Of a DNA stretch of 64,000 bases, positions 25,084 through 35,855 are shown piece by piece. Numbering within the stretch: the stretch's first letter is position 1; each line of letters opens with the position of its first letter. Made by a program: the position numbers and the translations under genes. The stretch lies in NCBI RefSeq assembly GCF_000143535.2, contig NC_037321.1, positions 1,736,001 through 1,800,000 of the forward strand, in the 5' to 3' direction. The stretch is from Botrytis cinerea B05.10. Taxonomy: Eukaryota; Ascomycota; Leotiomycetes; Helotiales; Sclerotiniaceae. The notes beneath the pieces are model-generated. The model did no database searches. It saw only the letters and a list, made by a program, of their open reading frames with translations, and was not told where the DNA came from.

Positions 25084-25834
25084 ATTTATGAGAAGGATTC
25101 TCTTCCCCAGCTTGCCGCATTTTCTATTTGAACCAAAGGAATCCCCGACGGGAGAAAGTCCTTGTATATTGGCCGATTCGCATCCATTGCAATCAGTACA
25201 TCCCTCACTGCACCCGCCCATCCAACGACCAATTCTATATTCTATTTACTTGCACCTTCCCTTCACACGTCCCCTTCCCCATTTTGCGATTGCGCTGGAT
25301 TGAGGATTCATCATTTGACTTGCCATTGCACCTTCCTCTCACCAATCCACGGATACCAAGGCGACCTGCAGCAGCTGAAACAAAGTAATAATCCACGAGG
25401 TAAGTGTCTGATGATCAATCTACCCGTCAGCAAACAATCCGCCTGGTGATTGATAGCCGTGCAAGAGTTACACTTCATTTCTCCAACATACGGCTACTAC
25501 CACCATTTGCAAGTACCTACTTTGGTAGGAATCATATCATATACGTCCAAAGAACCTCTGCCGCAATCAGTGAATTCGCAACATGCGCCCGTTCTGAGCC
25601 CAGTTTAAAATTCAAGCTAATTCGAGAGGGATCAACTCAGGTCGTCAATTCAATTCGAGCATTCGATAGCCCATCTGCAAAAATACAGCCTGCCGTCTTA
25701 CAATCTCATATTAGGCAGTCAGCCGCACAAGCACGTTATTCCAAATTGCACAATAGGTCAAACCTGCCAAAATTCTTCCCTTCACAACGGCTCCCCTATT
25801 GAAAGCAGGAAAGAAAAAGGGTAGGCCAAACAAG

Positions 25835-28800
25835 ATGGATACTCCAAGTTCAAGCAAAGGTAGTGATCAAGCAACGGAGAGGGAAGAGCCTACAACAGTG
25901 GTTGTTGGAGAAGGCTCATCGACTGCACAAATTGAAGCTAAACCGCGACAAACTACGGATAAGCTCCGTAAAGCCAAGACATCTAAGAAAGATAAGGCAG
26001 ATAAGAATTGCAAGTCCAAGGGAAAGAAGAAGAAAGAGGTGGTGGAGACGGAGTCGGAGAGCGAAGACGATGAATCGTCCGATTTAGATTCTTCTTCCTC
26101 TTCTTCCAGTGATTCTGATTCTGATTCGGAGACTGAGACGGAAAAGGAAAAGAAGAAGAGAAAGGCTAAATCGAAGGCTAAACAAAAATTAAAGGCGAAG
26201 CGTAAGGCTAAAGCGAAGAAGAGAGCTAAGAAAGATGTGGGTATCAATCCATTCTATTTTCAAATCCACCAAACACTAACAATCCTCTAGGATACTTCTG
26301 ACTCCGATTCAACTTCCGATTCCGATTCCGATTCTGAAGATGAAGATGAAGAAGCCGAGAATGATTCTGGTGATGCCGATGCCGATGATGATGCCGATGA
26401 AGTCACCGAAGCCACGAATGATCAAATTCTAGCGCAAGTGATGCAGCTTCAAGCGATGCATCTTCAAGCAACCCAAAGAAATCATATCTCTCACCCTGGT
26501 GCACAATTGCCACCTGCCACAATATGGAACTTGCCACCTCCACCTCCACCAACAAATCCTCTTCGCCCTGATGCAAGACGCCAAGCTTTGCGTAGAAAGC
26601 TTTTGTTGGATGGGAGGAAGGAACCGGTAAAGGGTAAAAAGGATAAGGGCAAGAAAAAGAGGGGAAGTAAGTTGGAATTCAAGAGAGTAGATCAATTATG
26701 GGATAGCACAATCCATAATTACAAGCTTACCGACACGGCTGAGGATGAAGAGAGTTCGGAATATGATCAATATCTTTTTAACGTTCGCAGAACATTTGAT
26801 TGGGAGGGAAAGTATAAGGTATGTCTTCGAGATCCATTGCTAGATTGTCAGCTAATATCCTGAAGGCTACTGTCGTTGATATCAAGAGTAAACTTCTGAA
26901 AGAAGCTCTGACTGAAGCTATGGATGGTGTTAAAGGTGTCAGTTTTGTCGAAGAAACTCCATGCATTGATCCTAATCTTCTCTTCCTCTACCTTGAGGAC
27001 CTTCGACAATCTTGCAAAAAATTGAAGAATAAGAAGGTTACCGAAAAGAAAGGCAAAAAGAAGATTAAGAAGAGAAATGAGACCAAGAGAAAACACCTCA
27101 AAGTTCTTTTGAAATATCTCGACAAGGACTATGCTTCTACTAAAAAGACTCTTTATCCTATGCTGGAGAACGGAATTATTACATTTGATTTACTCTGGGC
27201 CTTGTACAAACCCAATACGTTGGCTTATACCACAACTTATGGAACAGCAGATGAGCCAAGAGCTTTTAAAATCGAGTTGGCCGAAAAAATTGCCAGTTTC
27301 ATGAAGGGAACTTGGTATAATATTGAGGGTAAATATTTGGAGTATGATGGAAAGACGTGGGGAATGGGTATGTTACATCTTATGTTTCACAAAATCAACC
27401 TGCTAACGTCATCACAGGTACCATGGATTGTGATGTTCCGGCTTTCAAGGGCGCAAGAAAGATCACAAGTCTTAATTGTTATCCTCTGAAATATCACAAG
27501 AATGAAGCCAAACTTCGTACCGAGCTCATTGAGAGAGGTAAGAAGTTTGTGGCTCTACAAGGTGTTCATTATAAAAGTCACAAGGGAATGGCTTATTACA
27601 AGAAGCGCAAGGCTATTATCAAAGTAAACATTGATGGTAGAATTATGGTTGATCCCGCTATTCATCGCCGAATTTTACCAAATTACAACGTCAGTACCGT
27701 CAAGCCTAATGATCCGGATCTCCTCGGCGATTCAGATAGTGAGGATGATGACTGTGGCTGTTGTGGCGATGAGAGTTCTGATGATGGTCAAGCAGACCAT
27801 GCTCTAGAGAAGAGAGATGATGGCGATGAACAAAAAACGAAGTTCAAGGTTGTTCTTGATGAAAAGGAGAGACCTCGTCTAGTTCAGGTTCCTGTCGATG
27901 AGGACGGTAATGAAGTCGTTGTTGAAAAGCTAGATGAGGTTCCAAGTACAGTTGTCGATAAGGACATCAAGGACAACAAAGACAACAAGGATGAAAAGGG
28001 ACAGGTTGAAGAAGACAAGAAAGCTCCTCCCGTCTTTACTGATGAGGAATACTTAATTGCTTCTCCTGTTGTTCTCGGATTTGCATTTGCTGAAAAGCTT
28101 TGGCTTGAATTCACAGTTTCAGGAATCAAAGATATTGTTTGGAACGAAGGTGCTTATGATTCCCTTGTCTTAGAAGACAACACCAAAGCCATTGTCAAAG
28201 CTTTGGTCGAATCCCACAAATACCACCCAGCCGAAAGCATCGATGACGTTATTCAAGGTAAAGGTAAAGGACTTGTTGCCGTTCTTCATGGTCCACCTGG
28301 TACAGGTAAAACCCTTACCGCAGAAGGTATCTCAGAACTCCTCAAATGCCCCCTCTATATGGTTTCAGCCGGAGAACTTGGTACCGATCCACGTACTCTA
28401 GAAGCAGAACTTCAGAAAATTCTCGATATTGCTCATGCATGGGGTGCCGTTCTTCTTCTTGATGAAGCTGATGTTTTCTTGGAAAAGAGAACTATTCAAG
28501 ATATTCACCGTAATGCTTTGGTTTCTATCTTCTTGAGGCTTTTGGAATATTTCCAAGGCATTCTTTTCTTGACTACAAATCGTGTTGAAACATTTGATGA
28601 TGCGTTTCAATCAAGAATCCACATCGCATTAAGATATGGTGATTTGAGTCCTAAAGCAAAGAAGAGTGTTTTCAAGATGTTTATTGAAAGAGTTAGGGTT
28701 TTGGAAGGTATTGATACAATGCCTTTTACAGAGGAAGATTATAATGCGTTGGCGAGGAATAATTTGAATGGACGACAGGTATGTTTTGCTGTCATTTACT

Positions 28801-29019
28801 ACATTTCTTTCCATCAGCCTTCTACGACTTAGTGTAAGAACACAACTAACAACCTTCTAGATTAAGAACACAGTCCGTACAGCACAAGCTCTTGCTGTCA
28901 ATAATAAAGAACCTCTTTCCATGGAACATATCAAACGTGTATTGGATGTCTCGAATGCTTTTGATAGGGATCTGAAGGGAGGAACAGGATTTGAGGATGC
29001 TATGAGAGGATACTTTTAA
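25835..29019 (+). CDS. AAA-family ATPase with long acidic and basic N-terminal region
   Basis: Five exons: 25835-26236, 26291-26818, 26866-27367, 27418-28778 and 28861-29019; introns of 54, 47, 50 and 82 bp; phases close, 983 residues. The first 140 residues mix Lys-rich blocks with a Ser/Asp/Glu tract, and exon 2 adds another acidic tract and a PPPPPP stretch. The middle (FDLLWALYKPNT, GKTWGMGTMDC, then FKGARKITSLNCYPL) matches the conserved region found before the ATPase in many fungal AAA proteins of unknown role. The core has Walker A GPPGTGKT near residue 768, Walker B LLLDEADVF near 820 and a sensor-1 style FLTTNRVETFDDAF. A CGCC cluster in an acidic linker may bind metal. Homologues are usually annotated only as ATPase family proteins. 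The first ATG is used; an upstream non-coding exon is possible because a large gene-free region precedes it. Confidence 0.88.
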
Positions 29020-29675
29020 ATCTTTTCTATCTCTGTTTCTGGCAACGGCTCGGAGGGGAGAGGATTGGGCAATGGCAACGGGATTTCCTTGGGCATAAAT
29101 AAAAGGAAATTTCAGCGATCTGTCTATTTCATTTATCTTATTTTAATCATTTGGTGAGGAATTGGCCGAGGAATTTTTAAGGCGGGAGGGGTTGCGCTAG
29201 TAATTTTGGGTATTGGCAGTGTTCCTTACTCTGGTGTGTTTCTATGGATTGATTTCATTTAACATTTGGGGGCTTCCGGTTACCAACAATTGAGGTGTGC
29301 GAATGGAGAATCAACGGGAATGGAATGGGGAATCTCAAGCATAGTAACAAATGTTCCTGATTACACGGGGTGAGGATTTGGATTGGATAAAATAGGATAG
29401 GTTAGGAGGGATGGGATGGGTTGTGTCATGAGCGAGACTTTCTGCACGCATCCTTACTTACATAGCATAGCATAGCAGGCAGCCCTAGGCTTAGCCATTT
29501 TATGAAGAGCAATGAATTTTACTTTTATCTTTATTTTCTTTGTCTCTTTTCTACAGATATCCAGAAATCTATTCCATACCTACCTACCTACATAACCCCA
29601 CTCACCGTCAACATCTCCCCATCCATCCATCCATGTATAATCCCTCAAACCCTCATATCTACTCCAACAATATCA
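29020..29675. other. Intergenic region between the AAA ATPase and tRNA-Ala
   Basis: About 650 bp with G-rich segments, a CATAG run near 29462-29476 and CCAT/CTAC repeats near 29579-29632. No protein gene is supported. Confidence 0.45.
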
Positions 29676-29813
29676 GGGGATGTAGTATAGTGGTATTATG
29701 TTCGCTTCGCATTCTCTCTCTCGCCCTCTTTAGCCCTTAGCTTAAGAGATCTAACGAGTTGATATCCCATGTGTGATTGTGAAAGGTCCCCGGTTCGATC
29801 CCGGGCATCTCCA
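29676..29813 (+). tRNA. tRNA-Ala (anticodon CGC) with a 66-nt intron
   Basis: The acceptor stem GGGGATG pairs with CATCTCC (one G-T pair) and is followed by the discriminator A. The D arm is GTATAGTGGTATTAT. The anticodon stem TTCGC pairs with GTGAA, and the loop TTCGCAT gives anticodon CGC. The intron occupies 29712-29777, one base 3' of the anticodon, the canonical place for eukaryotic tRNA introns. The T arm CCCGG-TTCGATC-CCGGG is perfect. A T5 run at 29814-29818 fits an RNA polymerase III terminator. At 66 nt the intron is long for a fungal tRNA. Confidence 0.85.
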
Positions 29814-29828
29814 TTTTTCTTTTTCTTT
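29814..29828 (+). terminator. RNA polymerase III T-run terminator of tRNA-Ala
   Basis: TTTTTCTTTTTCTTT directly follows the discriminator base of the tRNA, the usual oligo-T stop. Confidence 0.7.
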
Positions 29829-30114
29829 TTTGGAGGGAGGGGTTTGGGGGCTTGGGGTTCTTGGATTTGCGTTTGTTTTTTTGGGGGATTGGATTTGGGA
29901 TTTGGGATTTGAATTTGGGATTGGGGTTTTGCTCTTTTTTTTTTTCTTTCGTGGGCGGGTGAGTGAGTGAGTGAGTGAGTGAGTGGTGTTTTTCTTTTTC
30001 TTCTTCTTTTTTTTGGTCAGTGGTGGGGGAGGGAGAGAGGGGGAAAAGGGGGGTTATAGATAGATAGATAGATAGATAGATAGAGAGAGAGGGGTTGTGG
30101 GATTGTGAGATCAA

Positions 30115-30168
30115 TTTGGTTTGGTTTGGTTTGGTTTGGTTTGGTTTGATTTGATTGAGTGCGATAGT

Positions 30169-30228
<60 letters not shown>
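30115..30228. repeat. (TTTGG)n and (GAT)n microsatellites
   Basis: About six TTTGG pentamers (30115-30148) decay into TTTGATT, then about 19 GAT trinucleotides (30170-30228) end in GAAGATGAAGATGAA. The strand shows strong purine/pyrimidine asymmetry. Confidence 0.9.
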
Positions 30229-30229
<1 letters not shown>

Positions 30230-30800
30230 GATGAAGATGAATGCATGAATGAATGAGCCCAGTTAGTCAACAATCATTCAGTGCGAGATCATTTCTCGGC
30301 GCTCTTCTCTCTTCTCTCCACGCTCCTTCCTGCCTCCCCTCATCCACACCTACGTAGGCTACCTATTTACACCACGGTGGGTGGGTGGGTGGAATGGAGT
30401 GGGATGGAGTGGGATGGAATGGGATATATATAGTGGGATGGAGTGGAACATAGTGGGATATATAGTGGAGAGAGAAAGGGAAAAAACGGGGAGAAAGCAT
30501 CACGGGAGAGAGGGGGGGTAATTTACAAAGTAATAGATCTTGAGGAAGTGATCAATCAAATTCATTATGGATATTTTTTATTTATTTTTTTGGGTGCGGG
30601 AAGCAAGCAAGCGAATAAATGAATGAATGAAGCACGGTGACGAACGAACAAACGAACAAGAATTGACATTCGGATTCGGAATGAAGGGAAGGAGACGGAC
30701 GGCTAAGGCGGGATTCGGAACGGGTGGATGAGATGGAATGAGAAGGGATGGATCGAGATTATAGAAATTAAGGTAGATAACATAATAGCATATATAAACA

Positions 30801-30930
30801 CATAAATACACATAAATACACATAAATACACATAAATACACATAAATACACATAAATACACATAAATACACATAAATACACATAAATACACATAAATACA
30901 CATAAATACACATAAATACACATAAATACA
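30801..30930. repeat. 10-bp minisatellite, 13 perfect units
   Basis: Thirteen uninterrupted copies of CATAAATACA with no sequence variation, preceded by a partial degenerate unit. Perfect identity suggests recent expansion. It lies about 360 bp past the malate dehydrogenase stop codon. The antisense frame gives a periodic Tyr/Leu/Cys/Val/Phe/Met peptide that is not a gene. Confidence 0.97.
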
Positions 30931-31286
30931 TAGCCTCTTTTGATCAGACACTCACTTCGAAATACAAAGAACTAACAAATAATGTCAATAATAGGGGAGT
31001 CATTTCATTATAATTTTACATCGCTTGCATAATACATTGCCTTAAATCAAATAGCTAAAATCATGACCAAACTTATCTCCATCGAATTCATCAAAAAATC
31101 AAAATCTTATCTATATTCCTTCATTTCGTCATACGTGTACATACATGCGAAAAGAAAGCGCTAGTATCGCATTGGAATTTATGGACTCAAAGATTCATTG
31201 TAAAATTCATTTCAGGATATGAGGTTTGTTGAAAGATGGGTATTTCGGACTATTGATCAAAGAGATTTTGAGAGTGATTTTTGAGT

Positions 31287-32580
31287 TTAGTTTCCTGGGT
31301 TCTTGGCGACGAATTCAACACCCTTTGCGATGTTCTGTAAGAAAGATATGTTAGTATAAGTCCAAGTGAAATAGAAATAAACCTTCTCGGTATCATGGGA
31401 AAACAAACCTTCTTCAAATCGGCCAAGCATGCCTCCAACAACTTCTCCTCAGCAGCATCAACCTTTCCAACTTCCAAGATCTTTTGAACACCATCTGGTC
31501 CCAACTCAACCTTGCTAGCGAAGAAATCAACACCTTGGTCCTTGTACAATGGGCTGTCAACGAAAGTTGGCTCAACAACACCAGTCTCTCCTTGGGAAGC
31601 CTTCAACAAAGATTCGGCCATACGGGCACCAGCCATAGCCATGGAGAGGGTAGCGGATCCAGCACCGTCCTTGGCTTGAACAACTTCATCACCACCGAAT
31701 TGAACACGCTTGAGAAGGTTCTCGTTGCCGACGAGATCTGGGTGGGAAGATTGAGAGAAGAGAGGAACAATGGTAACACCAGAGTGTCCACCAACAACAA
31801 CAATGTTCTCATCAGCTGGGTCGGACTTCTTGATCTCACTAACGAATCTGCTAGCTCTGACAACATCCAAAGTGGTAACACCGAAAAGTCTCTTTGGGTT
31901 GTAAACTCCCTTGGCCTTGAAGATCTCGGCAACAATTGGAACAGTTGAGTTGACTGGGTTGGAGATAACGAGGATGTTGGCGTTTGGTGCAGACTCAGCA
32001 GCAGCCTTTGCGAGATCGCGAACAATGGATGCGTTGGTGTTGAAGAGATCATCACGAGTCATACCAGGTTTACGTGGAACACCAGCTGGGATCAAGACGA
32101 TTTCGGCATCTTTGAGAGCAGAGGCGAGACCAGTTGGGGTTGGCTCATATCCGGTAACCTTGGACTTGGTGTTGATGTGGGAAATATCAGCTGCGACACC
32201 TATTTACCCAATTGAATACCCTATTAGCATAACTGTACATCCAATTCCCCTCTTCTTGACTGAATCCTCAACAATATTTATTTAGGAAATTTCGACGAAC
32301 CTGGACCTCCACGGATATCGTACAAAGCCAAATCGGTAACGCGGGGGTTCAACTTGAGGAGAAGGGACAATGGCTGTCCAATTCCTCCAGCAGCGCCGAG
32401 GACGGTCACCTTGGAGAGCTATATCGAATACAGAATTAGTTGGGATTCACCAAATGACGGAGCCAAGCCAATAAGCTCAGTAGAAAGATCAGACGGAGAA
32501 GATTATCTTACATCTCTAGCAGAAGCAGAGAAAGCTCTGGTTTGGACTGCGCCAGTCAATGCTCTTCGTGCGGCGAACAT
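31287..32580 (-). CDS. mdh1: Malate dehydrogenase, mitochondrial
   Basis: Four exons on the minus strand: 32512-32580, 32301-32418, 31409-32199 and 31287-31334; 341 residues. Exon 1 encodes exactly a 23-residue Arg/Ala/Ser-rich mitochondrial presequence ([20 protein letters not shown]). The NAD fold [15 protein letters not shown] follows. The substrate-binding arginines lie in [23 protein letters not shown] matches the family, and the catalytic His is in [11 protein letters not shown]. The last exon encodes [15 protein letters not shown]. The enzyme interconverts malate and oxaloacetate with NAD in the citric acid cycle and the malate-aspartate shuttle. The presequence separates it from cytosolic and peroxisomal isoforms. 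The CDS leans strongly to C-ending codons compared with its neighbours, as in highly expressed genes. It is divergent from the GH5 gene. Confidence 0.97.
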
Positions 32581-33870
32581 GATGTGAAATATATTATTAT
32601 TTGGTGAGGGGGTGGGAAAGGGGAAAGGAAGAAAGAGTGTTGGTGTGGATTAAATATTTGATGAGGGACAAAAGAGACTTTCGGTGGAGAGGAATCTTTT
32701 CGTGTGCTACTTCATATAAGCTGCTGTTTGTGTTGACCAAGGTTTCCGGCTGCTTCCCGATCGTTGGAACTAAACCTGAATAGGAAAGGCGGCATGATTT
32801 TGAGGGATCACGTGGGGAGGTGGACCGAGGTCGGCACTTGAAAGATGTTGGGCTCACTGGTGCTGCTCTCGGAGGATCACAAGAGAATGCAATGCTCTCC
32901 TCGGTCTGTATAGGACGTGCAAGGACGCAGTCTTTTCGAACACAACGAGCTGTGAGATGAGACTTGAAGAGCTTGTCGTCACCCTCAATCGATTGAGGTG
33001 ACGCTCCGCTGGCTCTCTGGGAGCCACTGCCGTGGAGGCAGACTATTCCAACAATGGCTGCACATATGCATGCTGATATTATACAGTGCTTCGTATTGTT
33101 TGCCCTGGATCCAAGAGTTCGATCTCTATGTGAGGATTGTGATGTTTTCCGATTTGAAAAGTCTTCATCCATTGAGAGTGGCCGGGTCAAAGGCTTGGCC
33201 GTATAAAATACAAACTCGTCACATCTTCTGTCTTCTACATAGTCACATACTTCCCATAGCTGGGAACAAGCCTGCCTTCTCTACAACCAGACCAGACGTC
33301 CAAGGTGGATGAAATGGTATCATGCCCGAGTTCTGGTTTCTTTTGCATTACTCTCCATACTCATTCAAACACACACCAGAGAATTGGCTTGAGATTCTCT
33401 CGGCAAGCTTTGAGTTTTGATCAATTGAGCCCGAAGTCCTTCCGAATTCCATGCATACCCGAACCTCTAACCGCTCACCCGAAATATGTATTCTACTCAC
33501 CACTTGACCCAGCAACAATTGTTTACTTTAAGCAAGTGCTTCAATGTCAAGACTCAGTAGTCTAATTGGCACGCTTGAACAGTCTTGTCGTTGATCCAAT
33601 TCTACTTTGGGTTCGGATAAAATGGGGGCGTGGGGGGGACACAAGTGGGGTTATACTAGAATCGTAATATTAACAACTTCGAATATCAGCCTAAATGCAA
33701 AGATCATGACTTCATTTACATACGATGTATAACTATATGCATTTGAACTCTGAGACGTGCGAACTTTCTCTTTATTCTTATGATTGAAAGTTCTTGCGAT
33801 AGAGAACTATTTATTGGCACTCTTGTTCTAGTCGTACAAAATATCAAACTGCTTCTCTCCCATTTACAAC
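32581..33870. other. Divergent upstream region of mdh1 and the GH5 gene
   Basis: About 1.3 kb shared by two divergent genes. A minus-strand frame (32597-33190, 197 codons) lies directly upstream of mdh1 and contains one hydrophobic stretch, but it shows no family signal and is treated as leader. Next to the GH5 ATG, the 5' side reads TTTACAACATG, a reasonable fungal start context. Confidence 0.45.
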
Positions 33871-35342
33871 ATGTCTAACGGCATCCTTCGAGTAAAAGGC
33901 GACCAAATCGTCGACAAGTCTGATAAATCAGTCATTCTTCGTGGAGCGGGCTTAGGAGGATGGATGAACATGGAGAATTTCATCACCGGCTTTCCTGGCC
34001 AAGAACATCAACATCGAGCTGCCATGTTAAAAGTCCTCGGCAAGGAGAAATATGAGTTCTTCTTCGATAAATTCCTAGAGTATTTCTTCATGGAAGAAGA
34101 TGCCAAATTTTTTGCTAGCCTGGGTTTGAATTGTCTACGTTTGCCATTCAATTATCGTCATTTTGAAGATGACATGAATCCTAGAGTTTTGAAGGAAAGT
34201 GGATTCAAACATCTGGATCGTGTTGTTGATCTTGTGAGTATACTTCAAACCTCTATGTCTAAATGTACTAACGGAAATAGTGCGCCAAGCATAAAATCTA
34301 CACAATCCTCGACATGCACTCTGTCCCCGGTTCGCAAAACCCAGAATGGCATTCCGATAATCCATCAAACTATGCCTCTTTCTGGGATCACAAAGATCAT
34401 CAGGATCGTACAATATGGCTGTGGTCGCAAATTGCCGCCCGCTACCGTGACAACCCATGGGTAGCAGGCTATAACCCCATCAACGAGCCCTGCGATCCCC
34501 AACACCATCGTCTCCCAGAATTCTACACCCGTTTCGAATCCGAAATCCGCCAGATAGACCCCAATCACATTCTCTGGTTAGACGGAAATACATTCGCCAT
34601 GGAATGGAAGCACTTCACCAAAATACTTCCTAACTGCGCCTACTCACTACACGACTACTCGTCTATGGGTTTCCCGACCGGCACCCCCTTCATCAACTCC
34701 CCTGCCCAGATTGCCCAACTAGAAGCTAGTTTCTTACGCAAATGCACATTCATGCATACCCACTCGGTCCCCAGCTGGAACGGTGAATTCGGTCCCGTCT
34801 ACGCCGATCCATCTGTCGAACCAAACGCTTCGGAAATAAACAACCAGCGCTACTCTCTCCTGGGTGCCCAACTACAAATCTACGATAAATACCAAATCCC
34901 CTGGTGTATCTGGCTCTACAAAGATCTCGGACTCCAAGGCATGGTAACCGCATCTTCCTCCTCCCCATACAATTCTCTCACATCCTCCTTTGTTGAAAAG
35001 AAACGCGCTCTCCAGCTCGATCTATGGGGACCCCCTGCTTCGGATTCTCTAAATAAAGTACTAGATCCGCTCGTAAACTGGATTGAAGAAAATGCTCCAA
35101 AAGCAAAAGAACAATATCCGACACCGTGGGGTACTCACAGGCAGCTTTTGAGGGGAGTAGTACAAACATACGTTGTAAGTAGTTTTGCGGATGAGTTTGC
35201 GGAGCTTTTTAGAGGCTTGGGTGAAGATGAATTGGATGCCTTGGCGGGTAGTTGGAAATTTGAGAATTGTATGCGCAGAGAGGGATTGAATAAGGTGTTG
35301 AGTGATTTTGCAGAAGTGAGGAGAAGAACTGAGGGGGAGTGA
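33871..35342 (+). CDS. Glycoside hydrolase family 5 (exo-glucanase/glucosidase type)
   Basis: Two exons, 33871-34233 and 34281-35342 (47-bp intron with TACTAAC-like branch), 474 residues. The N-terminus ILRVKGDQIVD followed by LRGAGLGGWMNMENF matches the first strands of GH5 TIM barrels. GLNCLRLPFNYRHFE carries the conserved Arg. The acid/base Glu is in AGYNPINEPCDP near residue 190 and the nucleophile Glu in SWNGEFGP near residue 290; LHDYS lies in between. No signal peptide is seen, so it is probably intracellular or leaves by an unusual route. Related fungal GH5 enzymes act on beta-glucans or on glucosylated lipids and sterols. The absence of a secretion signal argues against a typical cell-wall exo-1,3-glucanase. 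Both catalytic residues are present. The exact substrate is open. Confidence 0.88.
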
Positions 35343-35855
35343 AGAGGTTTTGTGATATAGCGCGGTCGGCCATATAATTGGTTGACTCCGCATTCATTTT
35401 GACTGCTTTTGCCACTGTTCTGCATGATATATTGCTTATTTCAAAAGTGAAGCTTGCTATCCTAAACTCTAGATGAAAGAATCAAGAAGGAGGAATCAAA
35501 GCCAGCTCTTCGCCTTTACCACCTCAAGCCCCTGTCTTTCCACCGTCCATTCGGATGTATCAAGCTTCAAAGCAAATAAGAGGCAGGTGCAATGAATGTA
35601 ATGAGCGGAATGAGCTCTTCATACTACACGACCAATTCTGAAAATTCAAAACAGAACCCACCGTCTTTCATTCTCACAATCAAGCGTTGGAATATATCTA
35701 TCACACGCTCAAAGTGTTCCAATTATCTCTTCCTACAACTCGCTATTTATATACAATCCGCTGATGTTCCTATAAAAAAAATAGAAAGAAAGAAAGAAAG
35801 AAATACAGAATGCTAATCGCCAAACCCAGCCTGTTTAAAAACATCTGCCCAATTA
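35343..35855. other. Convergent 3' intergenic region
   Basis: About 510 bp between GH5 and the UBA-like protein gene. A short AAAG run lies near 35783-35801. No gene was recognised. Confidence 0.45.

Larger units (their letters stand above)
18939..25834. other. Long gene-poor region rich in simple repeats
   Basis: Nearly 6.9 kb without a convincing protein gene on either strand. Frames up to about 140 codons exist but are low-complexity or lack splice and family support. The DNA contains a GAA tract, an 11-bp minisatellite, CTACCTG/CTAC/AGAC arrays, a poly-G patch near 20215-20230, GGAT/GAAT runs near 20255-20280 and a perfect palindrome at 22027-22052. The segment 21.0-22.7 kb is rich in ATGAGAT-like words. 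It may be a long upstream or leader region of the AAA ATPase gene at 25835, a non-coding transcript, or an old degraded insertion. Confidence 0.5.
29829..31286. other. Gene-free, repeat-dense region between tRNA-Ala and malate dehydrogenase
   Basis: Simple repeats dominate: GTGA units near 29958-29982, GATA units 30057-30083, TTTGG units 30115-30148, a GAT run 30170-30228, GGGT/GGAT-type stretches near 30377-30440 and a 10-bp minisatellite at 30801-30930. A minus-strand open frame through this area encodes poly-Ser and is an artefact of the GAT tract. The last 350 bp contain the 3' flank of the malate dehydrogenase gene. Confidence 0.6.

Noticed and set aside
25867..26247. 126-codon minus-strand Phe/Ser-rich frame
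   Set aside because: Antisense of the Lys/Glu/Ser tract of the AAA ATPase.
29737..30273. 178-codon minus-strand frame with poly-Ser
   Set aside because: It is the translation of GAT and TTTGG microsatellites plus antisense of the tRNA-Ala gene; no conserved region.
30801..30930. CRISPR-like regular array
   Set aside because: Units are contiguous with no spacers, in a eukaryotic genome; a simple minisatellite.
30578..30951. Periodic Cys/Val/Tyr minus-strand frames
   Set aside because: Artefact of the 10-bp minisatellite.
31484..31948. 154-codon plus-strand frame
   Set aside because: Antisense shadow of the malate dehydrogenase exon 3, open because of biased codon use.
32597..33190. 197-codon minus-strand frame upstream of mdh1
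   Set aside because: No family signal, overlaps the presumed mdh1 leader and ends only 17 bp before its ATG; treated as non-coding, though an upstream ORF is possible.
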